The notes below the pieces were generated by a model, which saw only the letters and a list, made by a program, of their open reading frames with translations, did no database searches and was not told the origin of the DNA. Shown here one piece after another: positions 1 to 5,227 of a DNA stretch of 5,360 bases (positions are counted from its first letter, which is position 1; the number at the start of each line of letters is the position of its first letter). The position numbers were made by a program, and so were the translations under genes. Source of the stretch: Candidatus Neomicrothrix sp. UBA4742 (GTDB taxonomy: Bacteria; Actinomycetota; Acidimicrobiia; Acidimicrobiales; Acidimicrobilacustridaceae). Location of the stretch: contig DHIQ01000041.1 in NCBI GenBank assembly GCA_002403895.1, positions 1-5,360 of the forward strand, in the 5' to 3' direction.

Positions 1-454
1 AGGACAGCGCGTCGACCAGGACGAACAACAGGTCCGCTTCACAGGCCAACTCGCCGCCCACCCGGGCCCACCCGTGGCCCTTGCCGGCCCGGGCCGACAT
101 GCGACCCAGTTCCACCTCGAGCTCGAGCGTGTCGCCCGGCCCGACCTGGCGTCGGAAGCGGGCACTGTCGACTCCACCGAACAACGGCAGCTTGGCCACG
201 TAGCGCTCGTCGGCCAGCACCGCCACCGCGCCCAGCTGGGCGATCGACTCGACCATGAGCACGCCCGGCAGGGTCGGCCGCCCCGGGAAGTGCCCGGCAA
301 AGAAGGCTTCGTCACCACTCAGATGCCAGCGGCCCTCGGCCCGCAGGCCCGGCTCCAGCGCAGTCACCTCGTCGAGGAACAGGAACGGGGGTCGGTGGGG
401 CAACAGGTCGGCCGGTGCGGGCAGCGCGGCCGGTCCCGTCGGCAGGTCGCTCAC
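1..454 (-). CDS. fabZ: 3-hydroxyacyl-[acyl-carrier-protein] dehydratase, FabZ type (3' end outside window)
   Basis: Translating the minus strand from the GTG at 454-452 gives 151 codons with no stop before the left edge. FabZ proteins are usually about 140-160 residues, so only a few are probably missing. Residues 18-29 read LLPHRPPFLFLD and residues 51-69 carry the hallmark FFAGHFPGRP..PGVLMVE. H55 and E69 match the catalytic His/Glu pair, with the usual 14-residue spacing, followed by the SIAQLG helix. The fold is a single hotdog domain in the cytosol. The family removes water from 3-hydroxyacyl-ACP to give trans-2-enoyl-ACP in type II fatty acid elongation. The GTG shares four bases (GTGA) with the stop of the peroxiredoxin gene upstream, so co-transcription and coupled translation are likely; no strong SD precedes it. 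It sits here without other fab or lpx genes in view, so a specialised hotdog dehydratase role is possible. The family call is firm, the exact substrate is not. Confidence 0.88.
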   Translation of the reverse strand, partial: MSDLPTGPAALPAPADLLPHRPPFLFLDEVTALEPGLRAEGRWHLSGDEAFFAGHFPGRPTLPGVLMVESIAQLGAVAVLADERYVAKLPLFGGVDSARFRRQVGPGDTLELEVELGRMSARAGKGHGWARVGGELACEADLLFVLVDALS

Positions 455-921
455 GATGCAGCCAAGGCCTGCTGGAGCTTCACCGGGGTGTCCTTGGGGC
501 TGATCTTGTACCAGGCCTCGGCGATCTTGCCCTTCTCGTCGACGAGGAAGGCCGAGCGGATGATGCCCATGTACGTACGCCCGTAGTTCTTCTTCTCGCC
601 CCAGACGCCGAACGCCTCGGCCACGGCATGTTCGGTGTCGGCCAGGAGCGGGAAGCCGAGCGTGTACTTCTCGTCGAACTTCTTCTGGCGGGTGGGGGCG
701 TCGGGGCTGATGCCCACGATGGCGGTGTCGCCGATGTCGCCCTGCACGTCGCGGAGGGCACACGACTGCGTCGTGCAGCCCGGGGTGTCAGCCTTCGGGT
801 AGAAGTACACGAGGACCTTGCGCCCCTTGAACGACGACAGCTTCACGGGCTGTGCGTCCTGATCCTCGAGGGTGAACGCCGGGGCCTTGTCGCCGGGGGC
901 GAGCTTCGTCGGTGCGGTCAT
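451..921 (-). CDS. bcp: Thiol peroxidase, BCP/PrxQ-type peroxiredoxin
   Basis: This 156-residue cytosolic protein is full length for the family. Residues 37-60 hold the active site: VYFYPKADTPGCTTQSC, with the P-x3-T-x2-C motif (P42, T46, C49). C49 is the peroxidatic cysteine and C54 lies five residues later, the usual place of the resolving cysteine in atypical 2-Cys BCP/PrxQ enzymes. R122 in GIIRSAFLVD is the conserved active-site arginine, and GVWGEK at 105-110 is also typical. The family reduces hydrogen peroxide and organic or lipid hydroperoxides with electrons from thioredoxin. The ATG at 921-919 is chosen because the N-terminal LAPGDKAPAFTLED begins right after it and because a TAGGTT -10 box ends six bases upstream, suggesting a leaderless message. 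Its stop overlaps the GTG of the FabZ-type gene. A dehydratase of lipid synthesis paired with a lipid-hydroperoxide-reducing enzyme is suggestive, but this is inference. Confidence 0.93.
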   Translation of the reverse strand: MTAPTKLAPGDKAPAFTLEDQDAQPVKLSSFKGRKVLVYFYPKADTPGCTTQSCALRDVQGDIGDTAIVGISPDAPTRQKKFDEKYTLGFPLLADTEHAVAEAFGVWGEKKNYGRTYMGIIRSAFLVDEKGKIAEAWYKISPKDTPVKLQQALAAS

Positions 922-936
922 GGAGCGAACCTAGCA
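922..936 (-). promoter_or_regulatory. Putative leaderless promoter -10 element of the bcp-fabZ unit
   Basis: On the minus strand, TGC-TAGGTT lies at 936-928. It fits an extended -10 box (TGn followed by TANNNT). Six bases (CGCTCC, 927-922) separate it from the ATG at 921, so the first transcribed base would be the A of the start codon. No purine-rich SD precedes the ATG. Leaderless messages with this geometry are common in actinobacteria. No clear -35 is seen. The assignment is inferred from pattern only. Confidence 0.5.
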
Positions 937-960
937 AGCGCGCGCCTTACCCGGGCCCTG

Positions 961-1000
961 ACGGGAGACAGGGGGCGTCGCGGCGCCCCCTGTCCCCCGT
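961..1000 (-). terminator. Hairpin terminator downstream of the HU gene
   Basis: Arms at 961-977 and 984-1000 are inverted repeats of 17 bp around a 6-base loop. The only non-Watson-Crick position (966 with 995) is an A/C mismatch in a plus-strand RNA but a G-U wobble in a minus-strand RNA. The hairpin is therefore completely paired only when read from hup towards bcp. It begins 25 bases after the HU stop and precedes the bcp promoter. There is no T-tract after it, as is frequent for terminators of high-GC actinobacteria. Confidence 0.7.
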
Positions 1001-1025
1001 TGGTGGCCCTGGGGCCGGTCGTGCG

Positions 1026-1310
1026 TTACGTCGAGGCCTTGGCGACAGCCTTGAGCTTGGAGCCGGCCGTCACCTTCACCGCGTTCGCGGCCGGAACCTG
1101 GATCGTCTCGCCGGTCTGCGGGTTGCGACCCGTCCGGGCCGAGCGCCTGGTGCGCTCGAACGAGAGGAAGCCGGGCAGCGTGAGCTTCTCCGTGCCAGCC
1201 GTTACGACCTTGTGGACTTCGTCTTCGAAGCCCTTGAGCACCTTCTCCACGTCGGTCTTGGCGACGCTCGTAGCGTCAGAGATCGCCGCAACCAGTTCGG
1301 TCTTCGTCAT
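1026..1310 (-). CDS. hup: HU-family nucleoid DNA-binding protein
   Basis: This 94-residue protein has the normal length of a bacterial HU/IHF subunit. Residues 1-40 form the helical dimerisation part (MTKTELVAAISDAT..KTDVEKVLKGF). Residues 44-75 carry the family signature: TLPGFLSFERTRRSARTGRNPQTGETI followed by QVPA. P64 in GRNP is the proline at the tip of the DNA-binding arm that intercalates between base pairs. It has no lysine/alanine-rich C-terminal tail such as that of mycobacterial HupB or streptomycete HupS, so it is the plain short form. The protein binds and bends DNA with little sequence preference and compacts the chromosome; as a homodimer this may be the main HU. The ATG is set by a strong AAGGAG six bases upstream. 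The gene is monocistronic, followed by a hairpin terminator, and is divergent from the acyl-CoA carboxylase operon. Confidence 0.95.
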   Translation of the reverse strand: MTKTELVAAISDATSVAKTDVEKVLKGFEDEVHKVVTAGTEKLTLPGFLSFERTRRSARTGRNPQTGETIQVPAANAVKVTAGSKLKAVAKAST

Positions 1311-1315
1311 TTTCT

Positions 1316-1323
1316 ACTCCTTC
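1316..1323 (-). promoter_or_regulatory. Shine-Dalgarno site of hup
   Basis: The minus strand reads GAAGGAGT at 1323-1316, leaving six bases between AAGGAG and the ATG at 1310. It is one of the two strong SD-like sites beside a start codon in the window. It contrasts with the neighbouring bcp and carboxyltransferase genes, which look leaderless, and fits a highly translated nucleoid protein. Confidence 0.85.
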
Positions 1324-1327
1324 TCAG

Positions 1328-1371
1328 GGCTCGGGGGTTCGGGAAACCCCTAACCGGGTGAGGCCCGAGCC
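1328..1371 (-). promoter_or_regulatory. Structured 5' leader of hup
   Basis: GGCTCGGG and CCCGAGCC (1328-1335 and 1364-1371) form a perfect 8-bp stem around a 28-base interior. Inside, 1334-1339 can pair with 1345-1350 (GGGGTT/AACCCC), sharing two bases with the outer stem, so the two stems compete. On the minus-strand RNA the outer stem closes five bases before the AAGGAG, leaving the ribosome site exposed. A role in message stability or translation control is inference; no known riboswitch is recognised. Confidence 0.4.
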
Positions 1372-1388
1372 TATGAGTTCCACGCTTC

Positions 1389-1420
1389 TGGATAGGCCAC
1401 CCGTCGACCAGCATTGTCAA
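1389..1420 (-). promoter_or_regulatory. Candidate hup promoter
   Basis: The minus strand has a perfect TTGACA at 1420-1415. The nearest -10-like sequence is CTATCC/TATCCA at about 1395-1389, with a spacer of 19-20 bases. That spacer is longer than ideal and the -10 is weak. The -35 match upstream of a typically highly expressed gene makes a promoter here plausible, with a leader of roughly 70 bases before the ATG. Confidence 0.45.
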
Positions 1421-1426
1421 CACTGG
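1408..1426. promoter_or_regulatory. Imperfect palindrome over the hup -35 box
   Basis: The 19 bases read CCAGTGTTGACAATGCTGG on the minus strand: 9-base half sites around a central A, with 7 of 9 positions symmetric. It overlaps the TTGACA, where a bound repressor would block transcription. It lies in a divergent promoter region. No regulator can be named from the window, and chance symmetry is possible. Confidence 0.3.
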
Positions 1427-1472
1427 CGCGGAAAAGGTGGATGGGAGCCAAAGACATCCTTCATGCGCCCGT

Positions 1473-1502
1473 CATCGGGGTAGAGCGGCCGGAGCATCGG
1501 GG
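1473..1502. repeat. 8-bp direct repeats upstream of the carboxylase operon
   Basis: CATCGGGG occurs at 1473-1480 and again at 1495-1502. The repeat distance is 22 bp, about two helical turns, placing both copies on the same face of the DNA. They lie 18-47 bases before the -10 box of the carboxylase operon, in the usual position for an activator or repressor. Function is inferred from position only. Confidence 0.3.
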
Positions 1503-1519
1503 CACGATACCGGGCGCGT

Positions 1520-1531
1520 TAGGGTGCGCGG
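1520..1531 (+). promoter_or_regulatory. Putative leaderless promoter -10 element of the carboxylase operon
   Basis: TAGGGT at 1520-1525 is followed by six bases (GCGCGG) and then the ATG at 1532. This is exactly the spacing seen before bcp. No SD-like sequence precedes the ATG, and no good -35 is visible about 17-18 bases upstream. A leaderless transcript starting at the A of the ATG is the simplest reading. Confidence 0.5.
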
Positions 1532-3133
1532 ATGAGCCGGGGGGTGCCCACTGCGATCGACACCCGTTCGCCGAACGCGCGCGCCAACCGCGCCGCCATG
1601 CTCACCCTGCTCGAGCTAGTGCTCGGCGAACAGGAACGGTTGCTCGAGGGCGGGGGCGAGCGCTACGTCGCCCGGCACCGCCAGCGCGGGCGGCTGCTGG
1701 TGCGCGAACGGATCGACCTGCTGCTCGATCCGGGCGCGCCCTTCCTGGAGCTGTCCCCCCTGGCCGGATGGGGTTCCGACGACCCGCTGGGTGGCGGGCT
1801 GGTGACGGGCATCGGCCTGGTGGAAGGTGTCCAGTGCGTGATCAGCGCCAACGATCCCACCGTCCGAGGCGGCACCTCCACACCCACAACGGTGATCAAG
1901 GGCCTCCGCGCCCAGGAGATCGCCCTGCGGAACCGGTTGCCGCTCATCAACCTGACCGAATCAGGAGGAGCCGACCTGCCCCGCCAGGCCGAGATCTTCG
2001 TGCCCGGCGGAGCTAGCTTCAAGGGCCTCACCCAGCTCTCGGCGGCAGGGATCCCCACCATCACGCTCGTGTTCGGTTCCTCCACCGCCGGTGGGGCGTA
2101 CGTCCCGGGGATGAGCGACTACACCGTGTTCGTGGCCGACCAGGCCCGGGTGTTCCTGGGCGGTCCACCGCTGGTGAAGATGGCCATCGACGAAGACGCC
2201 GACGAGGAGGAACTGGGCGGGGCTGAGATGCACGCCCGGGTTTCCGGTCTGGCCGACTTCCTGGCCCGCGACGAGGCCGATGCCCTGCGACTGGGGCGCA
2301 TGATCGTCCGGCGGCTGAACTGGCGCACGCTGGGGCCGGGACCAGAGGGTCGCCCGGCCGATCCCCCCCTGCTCGACCGCCAGGGGTTGCTCGACGTAGC
2401 CCCGGCGGACATCCGCCAGCCCGTCGACGCCCGGGAGATCCTCTGGAGAATCGTGGATCGCTCCGAGCTCGACGAGTTCAAGCCGCGGTACGGCACGCAG
2501 CTGGTGTGCGGGTGGGCCGATCTTGGCGGCTACCCGATCGGGGTCCTGGCCAACAACGGGATCCTGTTCAGCGAGGAGTCGCAAAAGGGCGCCCAGTTCA
2601 TCCAGCTGTGCAACCGTAGCGAAACGCCCCTGCTGTTCGTCCAGAACATCACCGGTTTCATGGTGGGCACCCGCTACGAACAGGGCGGCATCATCAAGCA
2701 CGGCAGCCAGCTCATCAACGCCGTATCGAACTCGACCGTCCCCCACCTCACGCTCATGGTGGGCGCGTCCTACGGAGCCGGGAACTACGGCATGTCGGGC
2801 CGGGCCTATGACCCTCGTTTCGTGTTCACCTGGCCCAACCATCGGATCGCGGTGATGGGCCCAAAGCAGCTGGCCGGGGTGATGTCGATCGTGCAGCGAG
2901 CCGCCGCCGAACGAGCCGGGCGGGACTACGACGAGGACGCCGACGCCGCCATGCGCGACGCCATCGAAACCCAGATCGAGTCGGAATCCACCGCGCTGTT
3001 CGCCACCGGCCGACTGTGGGACGACGGCATCATCGACCCCCGCGACACCCGCACGGTGCTCGCCATCGCCCTGTCCGCCATCCACAGCGCCCCCATTCAC
3101 GGCGCCGAGTCGTACGGGGTGTTCCGCCTGTGA
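1532..3133 (+). CDS. Acyl-CoA carboxylase carboxyltransferase (beta) subunit, methylcrotonyl-CoA carboxylase-like
   Basis: This 533-residue cytosolic protein is full length for the family. It has two crotonase-fold halves. The N-terminal half has RGRLLVRERIDLLLDPG (52-68), ESGGA (143-147), STAGGAYVPGMSDY (184-197), FLGGPPLVK (208-216) and GGAEMHARVSG (229-239). The C-terminal half has GYPIGVLANNG (333-343), VQNITGFMVG (370-379), GASYGAGNYGM (411-421) and WPNHRIAVMG (434-443). The protein ends in GVFRL. NITGFMVG..YEQGGIIKHG, GAGNYGM and the GVFR end are characteristic of 3-methylcrotonyl-CoA and geranyl-CoA carboxylase beta subunits (MccB, LiuB, AccD1) rather than propionyl-CoA or acetyl-CoA types. 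It moves the carboxyl group from carboxybiotin to the acyl-CoA. The ATG is supported by the leaderless -10 box. The stop overlaps the GTG of the alpha subunit by four bases, so the two are coupled. The carboxylase class is firm; the substrate is inferred. Confidence 0.93.
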   Translation: MSRGVPTAIDTRSPNARANRAAMLTLLELVLGEQERLLEGGGERYVARHRQRGRLLVRERIDLLLDPGAPFLELSPLAGWGSDDPLGGGLVTGIGLVEGVQCVISANDPTVRGGTSTPTTVIKGLRAQEIALRNRLPLINLTESGGADLPRQAEIFVPGGASFKGLTQLSAAGIPTITLVFGSSTAGGAYVPGMSDYTVFVADQARVFLGGPPLVKMAIDEDADEEELGGAEMHARVSGLADFLARDEADALRLGRMIVRRLNWRTLGPGPEGRPADPPLLDRQGLLDVAPADIRQPVDAREILWRIVDRSELDEFKPRYGTQLVCGWADLGGYPIGVLANNGILFSEESQKGAQFIQLCNRSETPLLFVQNITGFMVGTRYEQGGIIKHGSQLINAVSNSTVPHLTLMVGASYGAGNYGMSGRAYDPRFVFTWPNHRIAVMGPKQLAGVMSIVQRAAAERAGRDYDEDADAAMRDAIETQIESESTALFATGRLWDDGIIDPRDTRTVLAIALSAIHSAPIHGAESYGVFRL

Positions 3134-5112
3134 TCCGGCGGGTGCTGGTGGCCAACCGAGGCGAGATCGCGGTGCGGGTCATCGAGGCCTGCCGCGACCT
3201 TGGCATGGAGGCTGTCGGCGTCTACGCCGAAGCCGACCGCGACGCCCCGTTCGTCCACGATGCCGATGTCGCTGTCGCACTGGGGGGCATCTCGTCAGCG
3301 GAGACCTATCTCGACCAGGCCAAGCTGCTGGACGCGGCGCTGACCCAGGGTTGCGACGCGGTGCACCCCGGGTATGGCTTCCTGTCGGAGAACGCCAGTT
3401 TCGCCCGGGCGGTGACTGAGGCCGGCATGACCTGGATCGGGCCCCGCCCCGAGGCCATCGCCGCCATGGGTGACAAGCTGGCGGCCAAGCAGGTGGCGGC
3501 CCAGTTCGGCGTGCCCACCTTGCCCAGCGTGGAGCTGACCGACGACGCCGAGGACGGCTGGCGAGCCCAGGCCGACACCGTGGGCTACCCCCTGCTGGTC
3601 AAGGCCGCTGCCGGCGGTGGGGGCCGGGGTATGCGGCCGGTCAGCTCGTCCGACGAGTTGGCCCAGGCCGTGCCCTCGGCCCGACGCGAAGCCGAGGCGG
3701 CCTTCGGGAACGGGACCGTGTTCGCCGAGCGGTGGCTGTCCGCCCCCCGCCACATCGAGGTACAGCTCGTGGCTGATCGCCATGGCACGATCGTCCACCT
3801 GGGCGAGCGGGAGTGTTCGATCCAGAGACGGCACCAGAAGCTCATCGAGGAGGCGCCCTCCCCCGGCGTCGACGACGATCGGCGAGAGCGCCTCGGCCTG
3901 GCTGCCGTGACCCTGGCCCGGGCCATCGACTACGACAACGTGGGCACGGTCGAGTTCCTGCTCGACGACGCCACCGGGGAGTTCTTCTTCTTGGAGATGA
4001 ACACCCGGATCCAAGTCGAGCACCGGGTGACGGAGGAAGTCACCGGTTGGAACCTGGTCGTGACCCAGATCCAGTCCGCTGCCGGCAAGGCGTTGGGTGA
4101 CGACGCGGACGGCATCGAACTCGATGGCCACGCGATCGAGGCCCGCCTCTACGCGGAGGATCCGGCCCGAGATTGGCTGCCCATCGCCGGCACTATCCAT
4201 CGGTGGGACGACGACCTCGTCGATGACTACCTGATCGTTGACCGGGCCGTGACCAGCGGCTCGACGGTGAGCTCGGAGTTCGATCCCCTCCTGGCCAAGA
4301 TCGTGGCCTACGGCGGCAGCCGGGACATCGCCATCGGTCGCCTGGTGCGCTACCTGCGGGGCCTTGAGCTGCACGGCGTGGGATCCAACCGCGACTACCT
4401 GCTGGCGGTCCTGGAGCACCCGGACTTCCGGGAGGGACGCACCACCACCCATTTCGTGGCCGACCATCCCGCCTTGCTGGAGGCCGGGCCCGAGCCCGAC
4501 ACCGTGGCCGCCCACGCGGTAGCCGCCGCCCTCGCGTGCGCTCGGTCCGACCGGGCCAACCGCCGGTGGCCCTTCGCCCCCGATGGCTGGCGCAATGTCG
4601 GCGCATCCGCCAGTCGCACCGATGGGTTCATCTGGCGTGACCGCACCATCGAGGTCATCTCCACCCCGATCGCGGATGACCAGTACCAGTTCGACGTGGA
4701 CGGGCTCACCCTCCACGGGCGGCTGGTCGCATCCCTCGACACCCATGTCCTGGTCGAGCTGGACGGGGTGACTCGCTGCTACTGGCTCAACCACGTCGGC
4801 GACACCTGGTACGTGAACTCGTCACTGGGCCAGACCGACCTGGGGGAGTGTCCCCGATTCGCCGAGGAGGCGGCGGGCGCGGCCGACGGTGGACCGACCG
4901 CACCTCTTCCCGGCCGTATCGTGGCCGTGGAGGTCGCCACCGGGGATGTGGTCGAAGCCGGCCAGACCCTCGTGGTGCTCGAAGCCATGAAAGTGGAGCA
5001 CCAAGTCTGTGCGAACCGGGCGGCCGTCGTCGCCGATGTCCTCGTTCAACCGGGAGACACCGTCGACGCCCACCAGCTTCTTATCCGCCTCGAGGAGCCA
5101 CCGCATGCCTGA
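3130..5112 (+). CDS. Acyl-CoA carboxylase alpha subunit: biotin carboxylase plus biotin carrier domain
   Basis: The protein has 660 residues from the GTG at 3130, which overlaps the beta-subunit stop (GTGA). That start gives the exact family N-terminus MIRRVLVANRGEIAVRVI; the frame stays open 38 codons further up, but only inside the beta gene. Biotin carboxylase occupies roughly 1-445: HPGYGFLSEN (79-88), K116, K158, ATP-grasp loop GGGGRGM (162-168), H208, E275, E289, N291, the catalytic R293 in EMNTRIQVEH, and R339. Residues about 450-585 are a less conserved, probably beta-rich middle, as in the BT domain of methylcrotonyl- and propionyl-CoA carboxylases. Residues 590-655 are a biotinyl domain with EAMKVEH; K621 should carry biotin, 39 residues from the end. 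With the beta subunit it uses ATP and bicarbonate to carboxylate an acyl-CoA, most likely 3-methylcrotonyl-CoA in leucine degradation. Oddities are Arg instead of Pro at 299 and Val after the biotinyl Lys. Confidence 0.93.
   Translation: MIRRVLVANRGEIAVRVIEACRDLGMEAVGVYAEADRDAPFVHDADVAVALGGISSAETYLDQAKLLDAALTQGCDAVHPGYGFLSENASFARAVTEAGMTWIGPRPEAIAAMGDKLAAKQVAAQFGVPTLPSVELTDDAEDGWRAQADTVGYPLLVKAAAGGGGRGMRPVSSSDELAQAVPSARREAEAAFGNGTVFAERWLSAPRHIEVQLVADRHGTIVHLGERECSIQRRHQKLIEEAPSPGVDDDRRERLGLAAVTLARAIDYDNVGTVEFLLDDATGEFFFLEMNTRIQVEHRVTEEVTGWNLVVTQIQSAAGKALGDDADGIELDGHAIEARLYAEDPARDWLPIAGTIHRWDDDLVDDYLIVDRAVTSGSTVSSEFDPLLAKIVAYGGSRDIAIGRLVRYLRGLELHGVGSNRDYLLAVLEHPDFREGRTTTHFVADHPALLEAGPEPDTVAAHAVAAALACARSDRANRRWPFAPDGWRNVGASASRTDGFIWRDRTIEVISTPIADDQYQFDVDGLTLHGRLVASLDTHVLVELDGVTRCYWLNHVGDTWYVNSSLGQTDLGECPRFAEEAAGAADGGPTAPLPGRIVAVEVATGDVVEAGQTLVVLEAMKVEHQVCANRAAVVADVLVQPGDTVDAHQLLIRLEEPPHA
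5092..5097 (+). promoter_or_regulatory. Shine-Dalgarno-like GAGGAG inside the end of the alpha-subunit gene
   Basis: GAGGAG lies seven bases before the ATG at 5105. It also encodes Glu-Glu of the alpha subunit, so it may be coincidental. It is the main support for translation of the short reading frame that follows. Confidence 0.4.
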
Positions 5113-5227
5113 CCCTGACGAGCCCGACCGCGCCGGCACTGCCCCTGGCCCGAATCGGCGTCACCAACGGTCGCCCCCGCGACCGCTTCCTTCGCCGATT
5201 CGGGTGTTGCGGGGGGCCAACCCATGA
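5105..5227 (+). CDS. Possible 40-residue small protein or leader peptide
   Basis: An ATG at 5105, overlapping the last codons of the alpha subunit, opens a 40-codon frame ending in TGA at 5225-5227. Favouring it are the GAGGAG seven bases upstream and the ATGA overlap with the next start, which makes a continuous chain of coupled frames. Against it, the product (starting MPDPDEPDRAGTAPG) is Pro/Arg-rich, has no recognised domain, signal peptide or membrane segment, and has only about 70% G/C at third positions. A long inverted repeat also occupies its middle. It could be a coupling frame that carries ribosomes through the hairpin to the next gene, or just non-coding spacer. Not recognised. 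Confidence 0.33.
   Translation: MPDPDEPDRAGTAPGPNRRHQRSPPRPLPSPIRVLRGANP
5149..5204 (+). repeat. Nested inverted repeat after the alpha-subunit gene
   Basis: The outer arms CCCGAATCGGCG (5149-5160) and CGCCGATTCGGG (5193-5204) are a perfect 12-bp inverted repeat. Between them CGGTCGC (5168-5174) pairs with GCGACCG (5179-5185) around a CCCC loop. The two stems are joined by a symmetric internal loop of seven bases on each side. No T-tract follows. It may act as a transcription attenuator, an mRNA processing or stabilising element, or a protein site. Classical intrinsic termination is unlikely, because the next frame starts 20 bases later. Confidence 0.65.

Noticed and set aside
415..1353. 312-codon open frame on the plus strand across bcp and hup
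   Set aside because: It runs antisense to two clearly recognised genes and across the terminator; its product has no recognisable domain and low-complexity GC-rich composition.
1315..1375. hup leader as a riboswitch
   Set aside because: It is too short and lacks any known aptamer signature; only simple competing stems are visible.
1414..2016. 200-codon plus-strand frame overlapping the start of the carboxyltransferase
   Set aside because: It is out of frame with the recognised protein, begins among promoter elements and encodes an Arg/Pro/Ala-rich string without a domain.
1961..3100. 379-codon open frame on the minus strand
   Set aside because: It lies antisense within the carboxyltransferase gene, whose motifs are complete; long antisense frames are expected at this G+C content.
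3016..3129. Upstream ATG that would add 38 residues to the alpha subunit
   Set aside because: The extra part is Arg/His/Pro-rich and lies wholly inside the beta-subunit gene. The GTG at 3130 gives the standard N-terminus of the family and a coupled GTGA junction.
3295..4794. 499-codon open frame on the minus strand
   Set aside because: It is antisense to the alpha-subunit gene. The product is rich in Gly, Val, His and Asp with no recognised domain, as expected from the complementary strand of a GC-rich gene.
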